The notes: a model not told the origin generated them from the letters alone. DNA of 64,000 nt from Blastocystis sp. Blastoise (GCA_039096225.1 JBBPEB010000015.1:1575501-1639500); one strand, 5' to 3'. Counted from the stretch's first letter, positions 30,721 to 44,114 are shown. Made by a program: numbers and translations.

Positions 30721-31980
30721 TTTTGTTGTTAATTATCTTGAGTTTCTCTAATGAATATTTGTTTAATATAATTAATTCTTTATATATATAGTTTATACAA
30801 CAGTATGCTGATTTAGTAAGAATTCGTCTTTTTCAACATCATACATTAACTCAATGTTTAGCTCAATTCTCATCTCTTGAAGAATCTGTAGCTGCTAAGA
30901 ATCAACTATCTACTGTTTCTATGTCATTAAATAATAATATATATCGTTTTGAAGTTCAGTTTTCAAAGATGAAAAATTTATTTATATCTGAGAATGGTCC
31001 TTCTAGTTATATCGTAAATCCCTCCTTTGTTTCCAATCAAGAATTATTACCTTCTAGAAATGATACTAGTAGATATACAACATATATGTCTTCACAACCA
31101 ATTGTATATATATATATTATTTTATTTTTATTTATTATTTATGGTGTTTTTTATTATTAAATAATAATAATAATAAATATAATAAATATAATAATAAATA
31201 TAATAATAATAATAATATAATATCTATATTATATAGAGACATAGTATATCTAGTCCTATGTCATCTCCTTATTCTTCTCCTTATGATGCTACTCTTCCTG
31301 TTCGTTCTGATAGTCAAGATTATTCATATAATACTTATTCTACAGGTCATTCGACACCTGTTCATTCTATTGTTCCTCTTTCTCCAGAACAACAATATAC
31401 ACCTTATTCTGATCTATATACATCCTCTACACGTATTCCATCACCTTCTATGAATACTATATATAGTAATAATAGTAGTATTAATTCTAATCCTATTTAT
31501 ACTCCTACTTCATCTTCTCCTCATCCTTCAGAATCTATTCATTCTAATCATGTTTCACCTCAATATACTAATCTATATTCATCCACAACTCAACATTACC
31601 GTGATTATCCTGTTGAAATTATAGATATGAATAATTCTTATTCAGAAGATGCTTATGCTTCTATTACTGAACCCTTTAATAATAACAATAGTAATAATAA
31701 TTATCCAATTCAATCTGATTATATATATAAACGTCCTCTTTCAGAGATGCCCCAAGAAATCTATTTACAAATCTGTGGATTATCATATATTCAAGATTTA
31801 ATGCCTTTGGATCAATTTATATATACTCAACAATTCTTTAAAGATTTTAAGTTATTTATACATAAAGGTGAATTATGTTTAAAAGGATATCCGCTTATTA
31901 GTGTAGAACAAATGAATTATGAATTACAATATATCACCTTTCAGAAAGAACATCTTTCTTTTATTCAATTACATCTTTAA
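30147..31980 (+). CDS. PTB/hnRNP-L-like RNA-binding protein with two RRMs
   Basis: Five exons (30147-30156, 30230-30384, 30438-30653, 30792-31103, 31237-31980) give 478 residues. Exon 1 is ten bases and fixes the start as METWKIEETP. RRM1 (KVLYIANLPKSMTTNLLERV through VIQGNLIEVSFS, about residues 19-95) has the PTB/hnRNP-L style RNP2 and RNP1-position KNEALLEM. A second divergent RRM (STVLLLTVCTTSELELGLWD through FEVQFSKMKNLF) follows, joined by a linker with QDPP. The C-terminal 250 residues are Ser/Pro/Tyr-rich low complexity ending in a compact Leu/Tyr-rich segment. It probably acts in splicing or mRNA fate. Confidence 0.75.
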
Positions 31981-34900
31981 ATAACATTAATTTTCTCCAT
32001 CTATATAGTATGTTATTTATAGTATGTACTCTATTGTGCTTTATGTTTTATTTTATTTTTTTTTTTAAATAGCTCATTTCATGTTTTTTTTTCTCAACGT
32101 CAATTTCATTATATATATTTTTATCATTCTTTAAAATTTAAAGATATATATATATATTAGCTTCTTTTTCATTTAATACTTTTTTTTTCTTACTAATTTT
32201 TTTTTTAATTAATATATAACATTATTTTATTAACATATATTTTTTTAAATTATGAATTTATTAACACTTTTTTAAATATTTTCTCTATATGCATATTTGT
32301 ATTTTAATTTAAAACTTTCATTTATTTATATGCTTAATTCGTTCTATATACTAATTAATAGATCTTTTCTTATTTCATTTTGCTTATATATATATATATT
32401 TAAATAGTATAATCGGATCTTTTTTATTTTATTACATTATTTTTAATAATTTAATAAAGTATAGAAATAGTTATATATATATATATATATATATATATGT
32501 CTTCTTCCTTATATATTCTTCAATATTATTAAAGACATACTTTTTCTTTACTTATTGTATTTATATTAGTATATATATATATTTATATATATATATAAAT
32601 TTAGAAGTTCTAATAATATCTAATTATATCTATCTACAAAACTTCTATATTTATTTATACAGCTATTTTTTTTAAATATAATTATATATATAATATATAT
32701 ATAATGGATTTATACCATTATTTTGTGTCTTTATTTTTTTATATACTATATATCATCATATATTCAAATACTTCTATATACATATATATATATATAACTT
32801 TATTAAAGAAATTTATTTTTTGTATACAAATATATATTGTAGATGATTCTTATTGTTCGCAATAATCCTATCTTATATCATCTCTTTCTCTATTTATATA
32901 TACTATTGTAATCTCATTATGCTGTTTATTTCTGATTCTTTTCTATGCTGTGCTATTATATATATATATAAAGTATTTGTTTTCATATAATTTTTAATGT
33001 AGTATACCTTTTATATAATATATATTTATATGCCTTCTTAATTCATATTATATATCTTTTATTTATAGTTTTCATAATTAAAATCACGTTTTTATATCTC
33101 CTCTATATGAATATTATTATATATATTAATTATTATATATAATATAATATTCATTATTGTTTAAATAGAAGAATTATATTTATATATAAGAATTATATAG
33201 ATGTTAGTATTAATTTTTTTTTTATATAGTATTATATTTGTATTTTTATTCTGATTTCATTTTTTTTCGTATATATATATATAAGTACTTAAATTATATA
33301 TTAAGAACATTTTGCTTATACAAAATATACTATATAAATATAGTATAATATATATATATAAACTCTAACTATATTTTTATATGTTTAAGTAATAATATCG
33401 TAGTTACTAAACATTTTTGTAGATATTTATACAACAATATGTATTTTCTCTACATATGTTTGTATATATACACCATATTTTATATATAGTTATTCATCAA
33501 TTTTTATATGATATATATCTATATATATTTTATTCTTATAAAACCCTTTGTGTATTATAATTCCTTTATTCAAACCCTCTTTCATTTCTTATAATATATA
33601 TTTATTGTTATTCTATATGTTTATATATTTATACTTATATCTCTTCGTTTTCTTCTTCTTTTTTTAAATTATTTCTTCTATTTATATGTATATTTTTTTT
33701 ATGTTTATTATTTTTCATTACTATTTTATATAATTAGGATCATTTGATATATATTTATATAATTGGCTATATATTTTTATTTACTTATATTTATACAGCT
33801 TATACTCTATAATATTATTATTATTATTATTATTATTTCTTTTTTTAAATTATTTGAATTATATAATTTCTTGTTCGTATAATTAAATATATATATATAT
33901 AATTGAATTTTTTATATTCATACAAAAACAATAAATAAACTATATCTCTATAGATTTTGATGCAGTTTTTATTTAAATTCTTATTTTTAATATGTTTATA
34001 TAGTTTATTTATTGCTTATTCTTATAAATATATTTATTATTCAATTATTTATATATAGATTTTTTATACTATTATATTCAAAGCTAATTTTATTTTTTAA
34101 TTAATTAATTATCTTATTATTATTCCTCTAACCTTTTAAAACTCAATAATATTTTATTATATATATCCTTTTCTTCTTTTTCATATATATATTTTTCTAC
34201 TTTTCTTCTTCACTATCTTCCTATCTCTCTCTCTCTCCTTAAGGCCTCCTTTTTATTCTAATAATTCTCAAACGTATTACTTGATACTATTCTTTTAAAT
34301 CTTATTTTTGAGGCAACTTTATTATCATTCTTTTATCTTAATTTGCATATTATCATATATATACATTTTTAAATTTTGTTTTCTTTGTTTTTAAATTGTT
34401 TAATAACGTTATCATTCTTTTATTTTTTTATTATTAAAACCTATCATTGTTTTTATTGTATATATTGTTATTTTATATATATATTTGTATGCTATTATTA
34501 TTTTTTTCTCTTCTGTTGTATGTCCATCAACATTCTTCTTTCTTATTTTAATATATATTGACTGTGTCACATATTATTATTATTATTTCCATGAATATCA
34601 ACACCATTTTATTTTTAGTTAAATAGAATAGTATTATATCATGCATCCATATTATTATTGTAGTCTTGATTATATTTATTTAAATATATTTATTTTTAAT
34701 TTCTCTCTCTATATATATAGTATTAATTTCAATCAAGAAATTCTAATCCTAGTTCTATATTTGTTACATATATAGAACATTAATTATTATTCTTATAAAT
34801 ATATAATCTCTAAGATTCATTTCTATTTGAATTAACATACTATTTTATGTATTTTATTATTACATAATTATTGTTGTTAGAAGTTCAAAATCATATTTTT

Positions 34901-35632
34901 TTTCTTATCGATTTATATATTTATTTCTATATAAATTATTAGATTTTTTTTTGTCTTTATTTATACTATACTATATATATCTTAAATATGTTTTTATTTA
35001 ATCTTCTTCCTCTCATTTGTATATTATTATTATTTTTATTTTTATATGTTAACACGGTCTTTATATTTATAATAACAATCATTCTTTGATAACGTCATTT
35101 TTTAAAATTTGTATATATATTTTATGATATGCCTGATATATATAATATTTAATACATATTATTCTTTCAATTCCTTCGAATTCTTTTTATAAAAAAAAAT
35201 ATTTCTTTCTACTATTTATAGATAAATTATTCGAACATTTATAAAAATAAAAATAAAAAAATCGTCTTCTTTTTTTAGTTTTGTTTTATTAAACATATTT
35301 TTTTTTTATTTTTTAATTATTAAACATAAAGACATTTTATATACAAATAATTGGATAAAAGAATAAAAAAAGCCAATCAAACAGACTAGAAATTATATAA
35401 GTGTTTTAGTAGTAATAAGAACTATTGTATTACATATTTAAGCCTCAATCATTTCTGATGATAGTCACTTTGTCGTATTAAGAAATAGGAAACACGACAA
35501 TTGATTCTTAAGAACAATCATGTCAACGATTCAGTTGGAAGCTACAGTATCTTCAGGATTATTGAAGAATATAATAAATTAAAGTTTTTGGCATTATTTT
35601 ATAAGTACTATTTTTGTAAGAAAATTTTGTTA
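31981..35632. other. 3.6-kb T-rich region without recognisable gene
   Basis: The + strand is strongly T-biased with TA runs, short ORFs only, and no splice-consistent exon chain on either strand. The last 300 bp before DGAT2 contain a GCCAATCA box (35372-35379) and a less AT-rich stretch, consistent with a promoter. A non-coding RNA cannot be excluded by eye. Confidence 0.6.
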
Positions 35633-37387
35633 ATGACAATTCGATCCAGAAATGTGATTTTACATGAGAGTAAACTCTCTCTTTTAGGTTTGTTTGTTAT
35701 GATGCATTTTGTATTGCCTGTTTCTATTTTATGTATGATATTCATCTTTATTAATAAGCCAGTTGTCCAAGTTATTCTTGTAATCAATTTAATTTTGATT
35801 ATATATCCTAATAAAGTATTTTATATGTATTTATGAAGTGTTTACATCAGAAGTAGAATACTGATTATAAATGAATTTGAATATATAGGAATGGCCAAGT
35901 TTTCGAAATGCCGTGTTTCAATTAATAAGTGGCTCTGTACCGTTTCATATTTACGGTGAAAAGAATATCCAAGAACTAATTGATAAAAATGCAAAGTATA
36001 TAAATATAATAAACTTTCATGATGAAATATGTATTTTTTGAAAAGTGATAAAAATATTTATTATTTGTTTAATATATATGTTATATATTATTCATTTATA
36101 TTTATTGTAGAGTTTTATTTTACTTGGAACCCCATGGAATAGTTCCTATAGGACCTTTATTCTTTGGGTTATACATAAATTATTTATTTCCTTCTATTTA
36201 TCCTCGTACTTGTGTAGCTAGTATTTTATTACGAATTCCTTTCTTCAGACAATTCTATTCATGGATTGGTATATATACTTGAATTCTATATATATTTATT
36301 TTATTTATTTATTTTTTAATAATTTAGGTTGTGTACCAGCCAATAAATGTACCATAGAAAATGTTATTAAAAATGAAAAAAGAAATATATGTAGGCTTTT
36401 ATTTGTTATTATATTAATTATTATTATTATTCTATTTATTATTATATATATATTTATTCTATTTATTGTTATTATTATATTAATTATTATTATATTTATT
36501 ATATATATTTATATTTATATTTATTCTATTTATTATGTTTAATATAATTCCTATACCCTTATTATACTATACTATAATTCCTATACCCTTATTATACTAT
36601 AATAACTATAGGTATTCTTCCTGGAGGAGTGGCTGAAATTTTTACTTCCAAGTATACTATTGTTTTGTTCTTTAGATGCTCTAATTATAGCCTATATTAA
36701 TATACAATTATATATATCTATATTATTTGTGTCATCATTATATAGTGTAGATAAAGAAGTATTATACATGAAAAAAAGAAAAGGTTTCATTAAAATCGCT
36801 TCTAAATACCATTTATATTTATGTCCTGTGTATAAATATATATTTATATTCATATTACTATTAATAATATATATGCATATAGGTATATATTTGGAAACAC
36901 ACAGTTATATGTTCATGATGTAAAACCAGGGACTATTATAGAACGGTATATATATATAATAGTGTTTTTCAATAATACTAATGATTATAAACTATTATTC
37001 ATTAATAATTATATATATTCTCCCTGAATAATAATTATTTTTTATATATAGACTCTCTCGATATCTTCGATCTCCTATTTTATATTTTTGGGGAAAAGGA
37101 GGTATTCCTTTTATTCCTTATAATACAACATTAACTGCTGTTATTGGTAAGCCATTTCGACTGAAATCTCATGATTATAAACAATTAGGATATGAAAAAG
37201 TATTCATTATTATTTTTATTAGTATTTGTTATTATTCTATTTATTTTATCTAATAATTCATATCATCATTGATTCCTTTTTATAGGCAATAGAAAAGTTG
37301 CACAAAATATCTATGCAAAAAATACAACAAATCTATAATAAATATAATGATAAATTACATTATAATAAACCATTAATTATAATATAA
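35633..37387 (+). CDS. DGAT2-family acyltransferase (mono/diacylglycerol acyltransferase)
   Basis: This ER enzyme adds an acyl chain to mono- or diacylglycerol. Nine exons (35633-35815, 35889-35995, 36111-36268, 36328-36390, 36612-36651, 36746-36829, 36883-36945, 37052-37199, 37286-37387) give 315 residues, the family's usual size. Two N-terminal hydrophobic segments (LLGLFVMMHFVLPVSILCMI, VQVILVINLILIIY) precede the catalytic LEPHGIVPIG (DGAT2 has YF or EPHG at this place). PGGVAEIF, RKGFIKIASKYHLYLCPV and YIFGNTQLY follow, all DGAT2 signatures. Start Met35633 was chosen over an upstream in-frame Met because the latter runs into intergenic-like sequence. Confidence 0.9.
36541..36600 (+). repeat. 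30-bp tandem duplication in a DGAT2 intron
   Basis: Two copies of a unit beginning ATAATTCCTATACCCTTATT lie side by side just before the acceptor of the PGGVAE exon. Confidence 0.7.
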
Positions 37388-37693
37388 AAAATATAAATTT
37401 TACTATCAGTATTTCAAATATGTTTTTATTATAATTCATTATTATTATCTTGTTATGTTCTTTAATAAAATATATATTTCATGTAAAAAATATTCATGTA
37501 ATTATTATAATATGAACTGAGCATATAATAGAATGCATAATAATAACTCAACTTAAAATAAATAAACGAGAAACATATATATATATTTAACAAAAATTGA
37601 AAAAGAGAAAAATCCAAGTACTTATATATATATTGATAAATAATAACAAATTTATTAGACGTAAGTCAAGTATATAATAATGAGTATAATAAA
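37388..37693. other. convergent intergenic region
   Basis: This AT-rich DNA between the DGAT2 and coiled-coil gene stops holds nothing beyond the expected 3' ends. Confidence 0.6.
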
Positions 37694-38185
37694 TTATAGA
37701 GGATAACGATTGACGCCAATAGAATTGAGAGGGAATGTTGACGCGAAAGCAGGATATTCTGTAGTAGTCGACTGAGGAATTCCTCTTAACAACTCGTCAT
37801 CCTGTTTTTGTAATTCATCCAAATGTAAACGTATTTTTGATTTATGAACTCTTTCTCTATTTTCATACTCTTTCAGCTTGTTCTGAAGTTCTCGGTAAGC
37901 TCTCTCAACATTCTCCTTATAATTTTCAAATTCCCCATTCATTTTATTCAAACGACTTTCATAACTATATATATATATAAACGTAATAATTATATATATA
38001 TATATAAAAGTAATAATTACATATATATATATATACTCTCGTTGAATAGCCAGTCGTTTCTGTTCGTATTCGTCATGAATAGTGTCATATTGAGACTTGT
38101 AACGTTCTGCATTCTGATTGGCTGATAATAATTGTGATCTTAGTGACTATAAAAGTTGAATATATAATATTATTTATAAAAACAC

Positions 38186-38245
<60 letters not shown>

Positions 38246-38276
38246 TAAAAACAATATTGAAATGTTTCATTAATAA

Positions 38277-38318
<42 letters not shown>

Positions 38319-38376
38319 GTCAAATTGTTGTTGAATCTGTTGATATTTTGTTTGTAATAATTTATTAGAATCATTT

Positions 38377-38471
<95 letters not shown>

Positions 38472-38676
38472 TTCTGTAATCCTAATTAAAAAGTAATTTC
38501 AAATGATATCATATATATATATACTGATTATATTGTTGAATATATTTTTCTTTTTCATCTTTGATTGAGTTTAATTCAAAAGTATATTTATTATTTTCTT
38601 TTGTTAAAGAATTTATTTGTAATTCTTTTCTATAAATATTTAACATATTAGTTTAATAATAATAGTAATTATAATA

Positions 38677-38724
<48 letters not shown>

Positions 38725-39710
38725 ATTACTCTCTTAATTGATCAATAACTTTTTTATACTGAAGTTGATATGTCTGCATTTGATCCTGAACTTTCATATC
38801 GACTCTATAAAGAGAGAAGTATAAGTATAAATAGAAGAAATACAAATAATAACAATAATTATTATAACAAACATAATAAACATAATAATAAATACAATAA
38901 TAATAATTATTATTATTGATAAACATAATTAACATAATAATAAATACAATAATAATATATAATAATAATATACTGTTTATTAAAATCAATATCTTTTTGT
39001 TTATTTATATTAATTTGTTTATTAATTTCCTTCTGTAATAAACTCACTTGAGAATGTAAACTATCCAATGAACTATTATTCTTTATATATATAAGATTAT
39101 ATCTGATTATTAAATATATATATATATGTTATATATAATGAAGTATATATGTATAGAATTATATATACAGATATTTGTAATTGTTTAATTCGATCCTCAT
39201 AATTTGATTTCATTATATCAACTTGAGATAATTTTTGACGAAGAAGATCATTATCAGTTTTAAATCGATTTTCATTTTCACGAGAAGTTTCCAATAAGTA
39301 AAAAGATATATTAAAGAAAACAAATAATTCAAGAAAGAATAGTGTAATTAAATTATTATATAAAATAAGTAACTAAAAGCAATATTTTTAAAGGATATCT
39401 TTGAATATTCATTAATTTTCATTTGTTGTTGTTGAATCTGAGAATCTTTTTCAGATAATTGACTTGATTTGGCTTTATAATCATCTACGATGGATGTATA
39501 TCTCTGAGAAAGATTACTGTTTTCCTTCTTCAGTTGCTCTATTGCATTTTGATACTTTTTAAGTTTTGCAGCATAGATTTCTATTAACTGCTGCTCCGAT
39601 ACATCAGAGTCATCACCATATAAACCGATTCCTGGATTCATTGGATTATTTTGTGGAGAATACTGAGGAAACATATTCAAACTAAAAACATCATCGTTTT
39701 TATTCTTCAA
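37694..39710 (-). CDS. coiled-coil protein, unknown family
   Basis: The first exon (39710-39399, 104 codons, [14 protein letters not shown]...) joins through an AT-AC intron to [21 protein letters not shown], then through GTAT...AG introns to further short exons. Almost everything after residue 40 is heptad-rich coiled coil ([57 protein letters not shown]). The C-terminus ends [15 protein letters not shown]. No globular domain was recognised. A cytoskeletal or centrosomal role is possible but not shown. It diverges from the phosphodiesterase gene across a transposon-bearing spacer. Confidence 0.75.
38381..38469 (-). repeat. (TA)n intron
   Basis: About 88 bp of pure TA form most of one intron of the coiled-coil gene. 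Similar TA introns of the same gene are at 38182-38242, 38280-38313 and 38680-38722. Confidence 0.8.
39298..39398 (-). other. U12-type AT-AC intron in the coiled-coil gene
   Basis: On the coding strand, GAA-TAT-TCA-AAG is followed by ATATCCTTTA, and the intron ends TTTTTAC before TTA-TTG-GAA-ACT. TTCTTTAAT (39318-39310) lies 13 nt from the end and matches 8 of 9 positions of the U12 branch consensus TTCCTTRAY. The 101-nt length would break the frame if retained. There is no AG upstream of the exon and no GT at the donor. Confidence 0.87.
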
Positions 39711-39801
39711 TTATAATATATATACATTTATAACTAGTATACTCGAGTTAGGAATTCATAAATGAATAACAGCGTATTTCCCAAAAAAAAAAAAAAAATC
39801 G

Positions 39802-40851
39802 GTTTAGCATAGTCATTTTCCAAAAACCCGTGAAATTTTTTCACGGGTTTAAAACCCGTGAAAGAAATTCACGGGTTTTAGAAAATTACAGTGAAAAATC
39901 TTTCACGGGTTTTGAAACCCGTGAAAGATACTTATACCATATTAATCTGTTAATATTATATATATGATTTATTTGAATTGATGTTCATATATTAGAATCG
40001 TTGTTATACTCATGTATATAATTTCTATAATATAATTATCAAATTTTATACTAAATGGGCTCATTTCATGCCCTTATACTAATGTTTTCTTCATTTTATC
40101 ACAACAAAAATTTAACTAATTATTTTTGTACTTATAGAAAAGTAAAAAGAGTTGAAATCTATGTATAGAATAGATTTGTACAAATTACTATTGATGCTTT
40201 ACCAGCCAAATAAAGGTTGATAGTTTTTAAATGTTTATTATATGTATAATATATTGAAGAATTAATAATAATAAACTTATTTGTGAGAACATTTTATCCT
40301 ATTAAAAATAATAGATGAAAAGTTATTATATTATGTTTTTTATATCTAAGACACTTATTATATATTGAATGGAACACTTTTCATTGTTTTATAAAAGAAT
40401 AATTGTCTAAAGACAATAATTGAAGATATATTAATTAGTTATATTTCTTCATATTTGACTAGATGTCTATATGTATAGCACGGAAATATTGATACTATTG
40501 AATAATAAACAACTTCATCTGAATATGATCCAACTTATATTATGAAAACAGAATCAATAGCACACCTTCATATTTATCTATTGCTCCTGAAGTCAAAATA
40601 TGCAAATCAAAGAATCTAGATTCTTTGTTCACCAAGAAAAACAAATGAATTGATAAAAAACTTATTCTTATCAAAATATTTTTCCTTCAATATGAAATTT
40701 CCATATATTAATTTATAACAAAGAACATCTTAATCGTTTACAACTCATATAATGAGAGATATATAACAAAATAAAAACCCGTGAATTTCTTTCACGGGTT
40801 TTAAACCCGTGAAAAAATTTCACGGGTTTTTGGAAAATGACTAGTTTAGCA
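39802..40851. mobile_element. non-autonomous DNA transposon with 70-bp perfect TIRs and 8-bp target duplication
   Basis: The target duplication GTTTAGCA is at 39802-39809 and 40844-40851. The element (39810-40843, 1,034 bp) starts TAGTCATTTTCC and ends in its exact reverse complement. The inverted repeats are identical over 70 bp (39810-39879 and 40774-40843). Each terminal repeat consists of two internal palindromes built on ACCCGTGAA/TTCACGGGT, and a third copy is at 39890-39928. The interior is AT-rich with no transposase. An 8-bp duplication is characteristic of hAT (also P/Merlin) elements. The identity of the arms implies recent insertion. Confidence 0.93.
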
Positions 40852-40909
40852 AATAAATTGAAAAAAATGGCGTTTTAAATTATATTTTAGACAATTTACT
40901 CTTGAGAAG

Positions 40910-42150
40910 ATGCATCTTTCAGCGTTATTTGTATTTTTCTGTTTATTTCATGTGTCTTACTCAGGAATGATATTACATATAAGTGATATTCACTTAGATT
41001 TAGGTAAATTATCAGTTTGAATTTCTTTATTTTATTACTTTAACTAGAATATCATGAAGGTGGTGCTGCGAATTGTTGGTTTCCAGATTTAGGATGTTGT
41101 CATCCAACAACTCTTCCTTATGGCAAATATAGTATTTTTTCTCAATATATTATCATTATTCTTGTCATTCAGAGCCTGCTGGAAGGTTCAGTACAAGACA
41201 CTGTAGTTCTTCATATCTCTTAATGAAATCTTCTTTGGAATCTATTAAAAAATATGCAATTATTCATCCAGAATTCACACCAACGCTTATCATGTATACT
41301 GGAGATAGTGTAGGTAATCATGTGACTTATTTGAACCCTGGAATGTCGATGTATTATACTGAATTAGTTGCTCAAACATTCAAAGAAATATTTCCCAACA
41401 CAACGTAATTGTTTATTTTATTTTATTTTATTTTTATTATTATGTATATAGGATTATATATACTCCTGGGAATCATGATACTTGGCCTATTAATCAATGG
41501 TGGAAATATAATTCGTGGATTGTAAACAGTTGGTATAATAGCTGGAAGGTATATTAATAGTATTTTATTTATTGTATTATATTTTATTATATATTTTTTT
41601 TATTATGTATTATTAGTGTTTATATGTGTTACTATTATTATATATAGGACTCTATTCCTGAAGATCAAATTGACACATTTAAAACAGGTGCTTATTATGC
41701 TATTTCTCCTGAACCTAATCTTATGATTATATCTATTAATATTCTTTGGGGTGAATATAAATCATTTATTCTTAATGAAGAAGATGCAATAGTTATGTAT
41801 AATTGGGTTAATAATACACTCTCAAATTGTCGTCAGAATAATATTAAAGTATACTTAGTATACCATTTTGGCCTATGTATATATATTACATACTATATAT
41901 ATACACTATATATTGAAATATATATACATATATATTTTATATGCTATATATTTTAAATATACTATGCATTTTATATGCATATATTTTATATATACTATAT
42001 ATATATACTATATATATATACTATATATATATACTATATATAGGTGCTAGTGAGATGCGATCATCGATGTCTGACCATCTTCGTCAGATCTTTTCAGCAT
42101 ATAAGGATATTATTATTGCGTCTTTTTCTGGACATACTCATCATGAAGAA

Positions 42151-42207
<57 letters not shown>

Positions 42208-42347
42208 TGAATAAATATATATTATAGTTTAATATATATACATCTTCTTCTTCTGCTTCTGAATATATACATATGAATTATATGGTTCAATCACTTAAGC
42301 CGGATCATTCACCTGCTGGATTCAGAATGTATAGTTATGATGACTTG

Positions 42348-42405
<58 letters not shown>

Positions 42406-42822
42406 ATTATTATTATTATTCACTATATAACTTAATGAATACAACATAATATTTTAATATTATATATATAGAACTCATGAAATTACTAATATTTATTCAT
42501 TCTCTGAAAATGAACAAGAAACTGAAAAAACAAATATATTTACTCTAAGTCAACCTCTCTCTTATAGTATTTATATATATTTATTTATATAAAATATATA
42601 TATATATATATTATTTGAATATTTATAATATATATACTTATCTATATAGGAGATTTATTTGATTTAACTTCATTTGATACTAAATCATTTAGTCATTTAT
42701 TATTTTCTTTAAAAACAAATGAAACTTTAAGAACAAGATTTAATTCTCTATATACAAAAATACCAAATAAGAAATGTGATGAAGTATGTGTTCATAAATT
42801 CGAATCGACTATGGTATGCTAA
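40910..42822 (+). CDS. acid sphingomyelinase-like metallophosphodiesterase (secreted)
   Basis: Nine exons (40910-41003, 41048-41131, 41173-41404, 41452-41548, 41648-41876, 42044-42150, 42228-42346, 42472-42566, 42650-42822) give 409 residues. A signal peptide (MHLSALFVFFCLFHVSYS) is followed immediately by the metallophosphatase core: HISDIHLDL, YTGDSVGNH, TPGNHDTWPINQW, a VYHF segment and FSGHTHHEE. Dimetal ligands D/H, D, N/H and H-x-H are all present. Cys pairs (ANCWFPDLGCCHP) fit the SMPDL family. There is no saposin domain, so it is of SMPDL3 type rather than full ASM. It probably acts in lysosome or outside the cell on phosphodiester substrates. The start codon is 59 bp from the transposon's target duplication. 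Confidence 0.88.
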
Positions 42823-43223
42823 ATAATTAGACATGTCTATTACCTATATTAATAAGTTCTTTCTTTTCATTATTCAAAAAGTCGCTTTTCTCTCTTTTTT
42901 TACTCTAGTATTCTTTCTTGAATTCTTTACTTTTGAAATATATATATACTTTATGATTTCCTCATAAAAAGTGTTTTAATTCATTCATTTGTAGTTTCTT
43001 AGACTTTTTATTTCATATTTTTATATGATATTACTCATGTCAGCATTATAATTTTCAAATAATTAACCATTATTATTTGTATTCAAAGACTTATGAAGAA
43101 TAACAATATATTTTCGTTTCTCCAGAATTAATGCTCACAAATGACTCTAAAAATAATTGTAATTTCGATTTTTTTCATTTTTTAATATTTTGTTTTTTTA
43201 TGATTTCTTCAATTCTTCACAAT
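42823..43223. other. intergenic region
   Basis: Short tandem-gene spacer, T-rich. An ORF from 43131 extends the next gene's frame upstream with a hydrophobic stretch, but I place the start at 43224. Confidence 0.5.
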
Positions 43224-44042
43224 ATGTTTACAAAACCTATTATTGCTATTGACATGGACGAGGTTCTTTGCTATTTTGTACGAAACCTTGCACTTTTTGC
43301 TAACGAGAAAATGGGAACGAATCTGACTGAAAAAGATTACTTCAGTTATTATTTCTATAACGTTTGGAAGAATAGCAATGATGAAGTATGTTCATTATAT
43401 TTTTCAATTTTTATATTGTTTTATAATATTAGTGTCAAGCTATCGTTAGAGAGTTCTTTGATTCAAAATATTTCGAAGATGTATATATATATGTTTTTTT
43501 TTTCTAATTGTTTTTTTATTGTTTATTTTATTTACCTGAAGTCCCTCATTGTAAAGAAGTCTTAACAAGATTATCTAAAGATTTTGATCTGATTATTATA
43601 ACATCCAGACAATCAATATCCTTTTAATTATTATTATTTATTTTCTATAGTATTATTATTCCAATATATATATATGTATATATTCTTAATGAAAATACTT
43701 TTTAGAAAAACAAACAAATAATTGGCTTGATAAACATTTACCCGATTTATTTAAAGAAAGAATTATTTGTAATCATTTCAACACTCAAGGAAAAACACTG
43801 TAATTTATTAACTATTTATTATGTCTATTATTATTATTCTTTTGTTTATTATTATTATTATTCTTATGCTTATTATTGTTATTCTTATGTTTATTATTAT
43901 TTATATATTCAGTATTAATATTACATATATATTTATTATTTTCTTTTCTCTATTTTATTTAATATATAGTAAAAAAGTAGATGTTTGTAAAGAATACGGT
44001 GCTTGTGTTATGATTGACGATAACGTGAAATATTCACAAGAA

Positions 44043-44114
<72 letters not shown>

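Noticed and set aside
34160-34175. Further ATATCCTT-like words (34164; also GATATCC in coding exons near 31890 and 61531)
   Set aside because: They lie in intergenic DNA or inside intact exons with no matching branch/AC acceptor, so they are not introns. They show that the donor word alone is not diagnostic.
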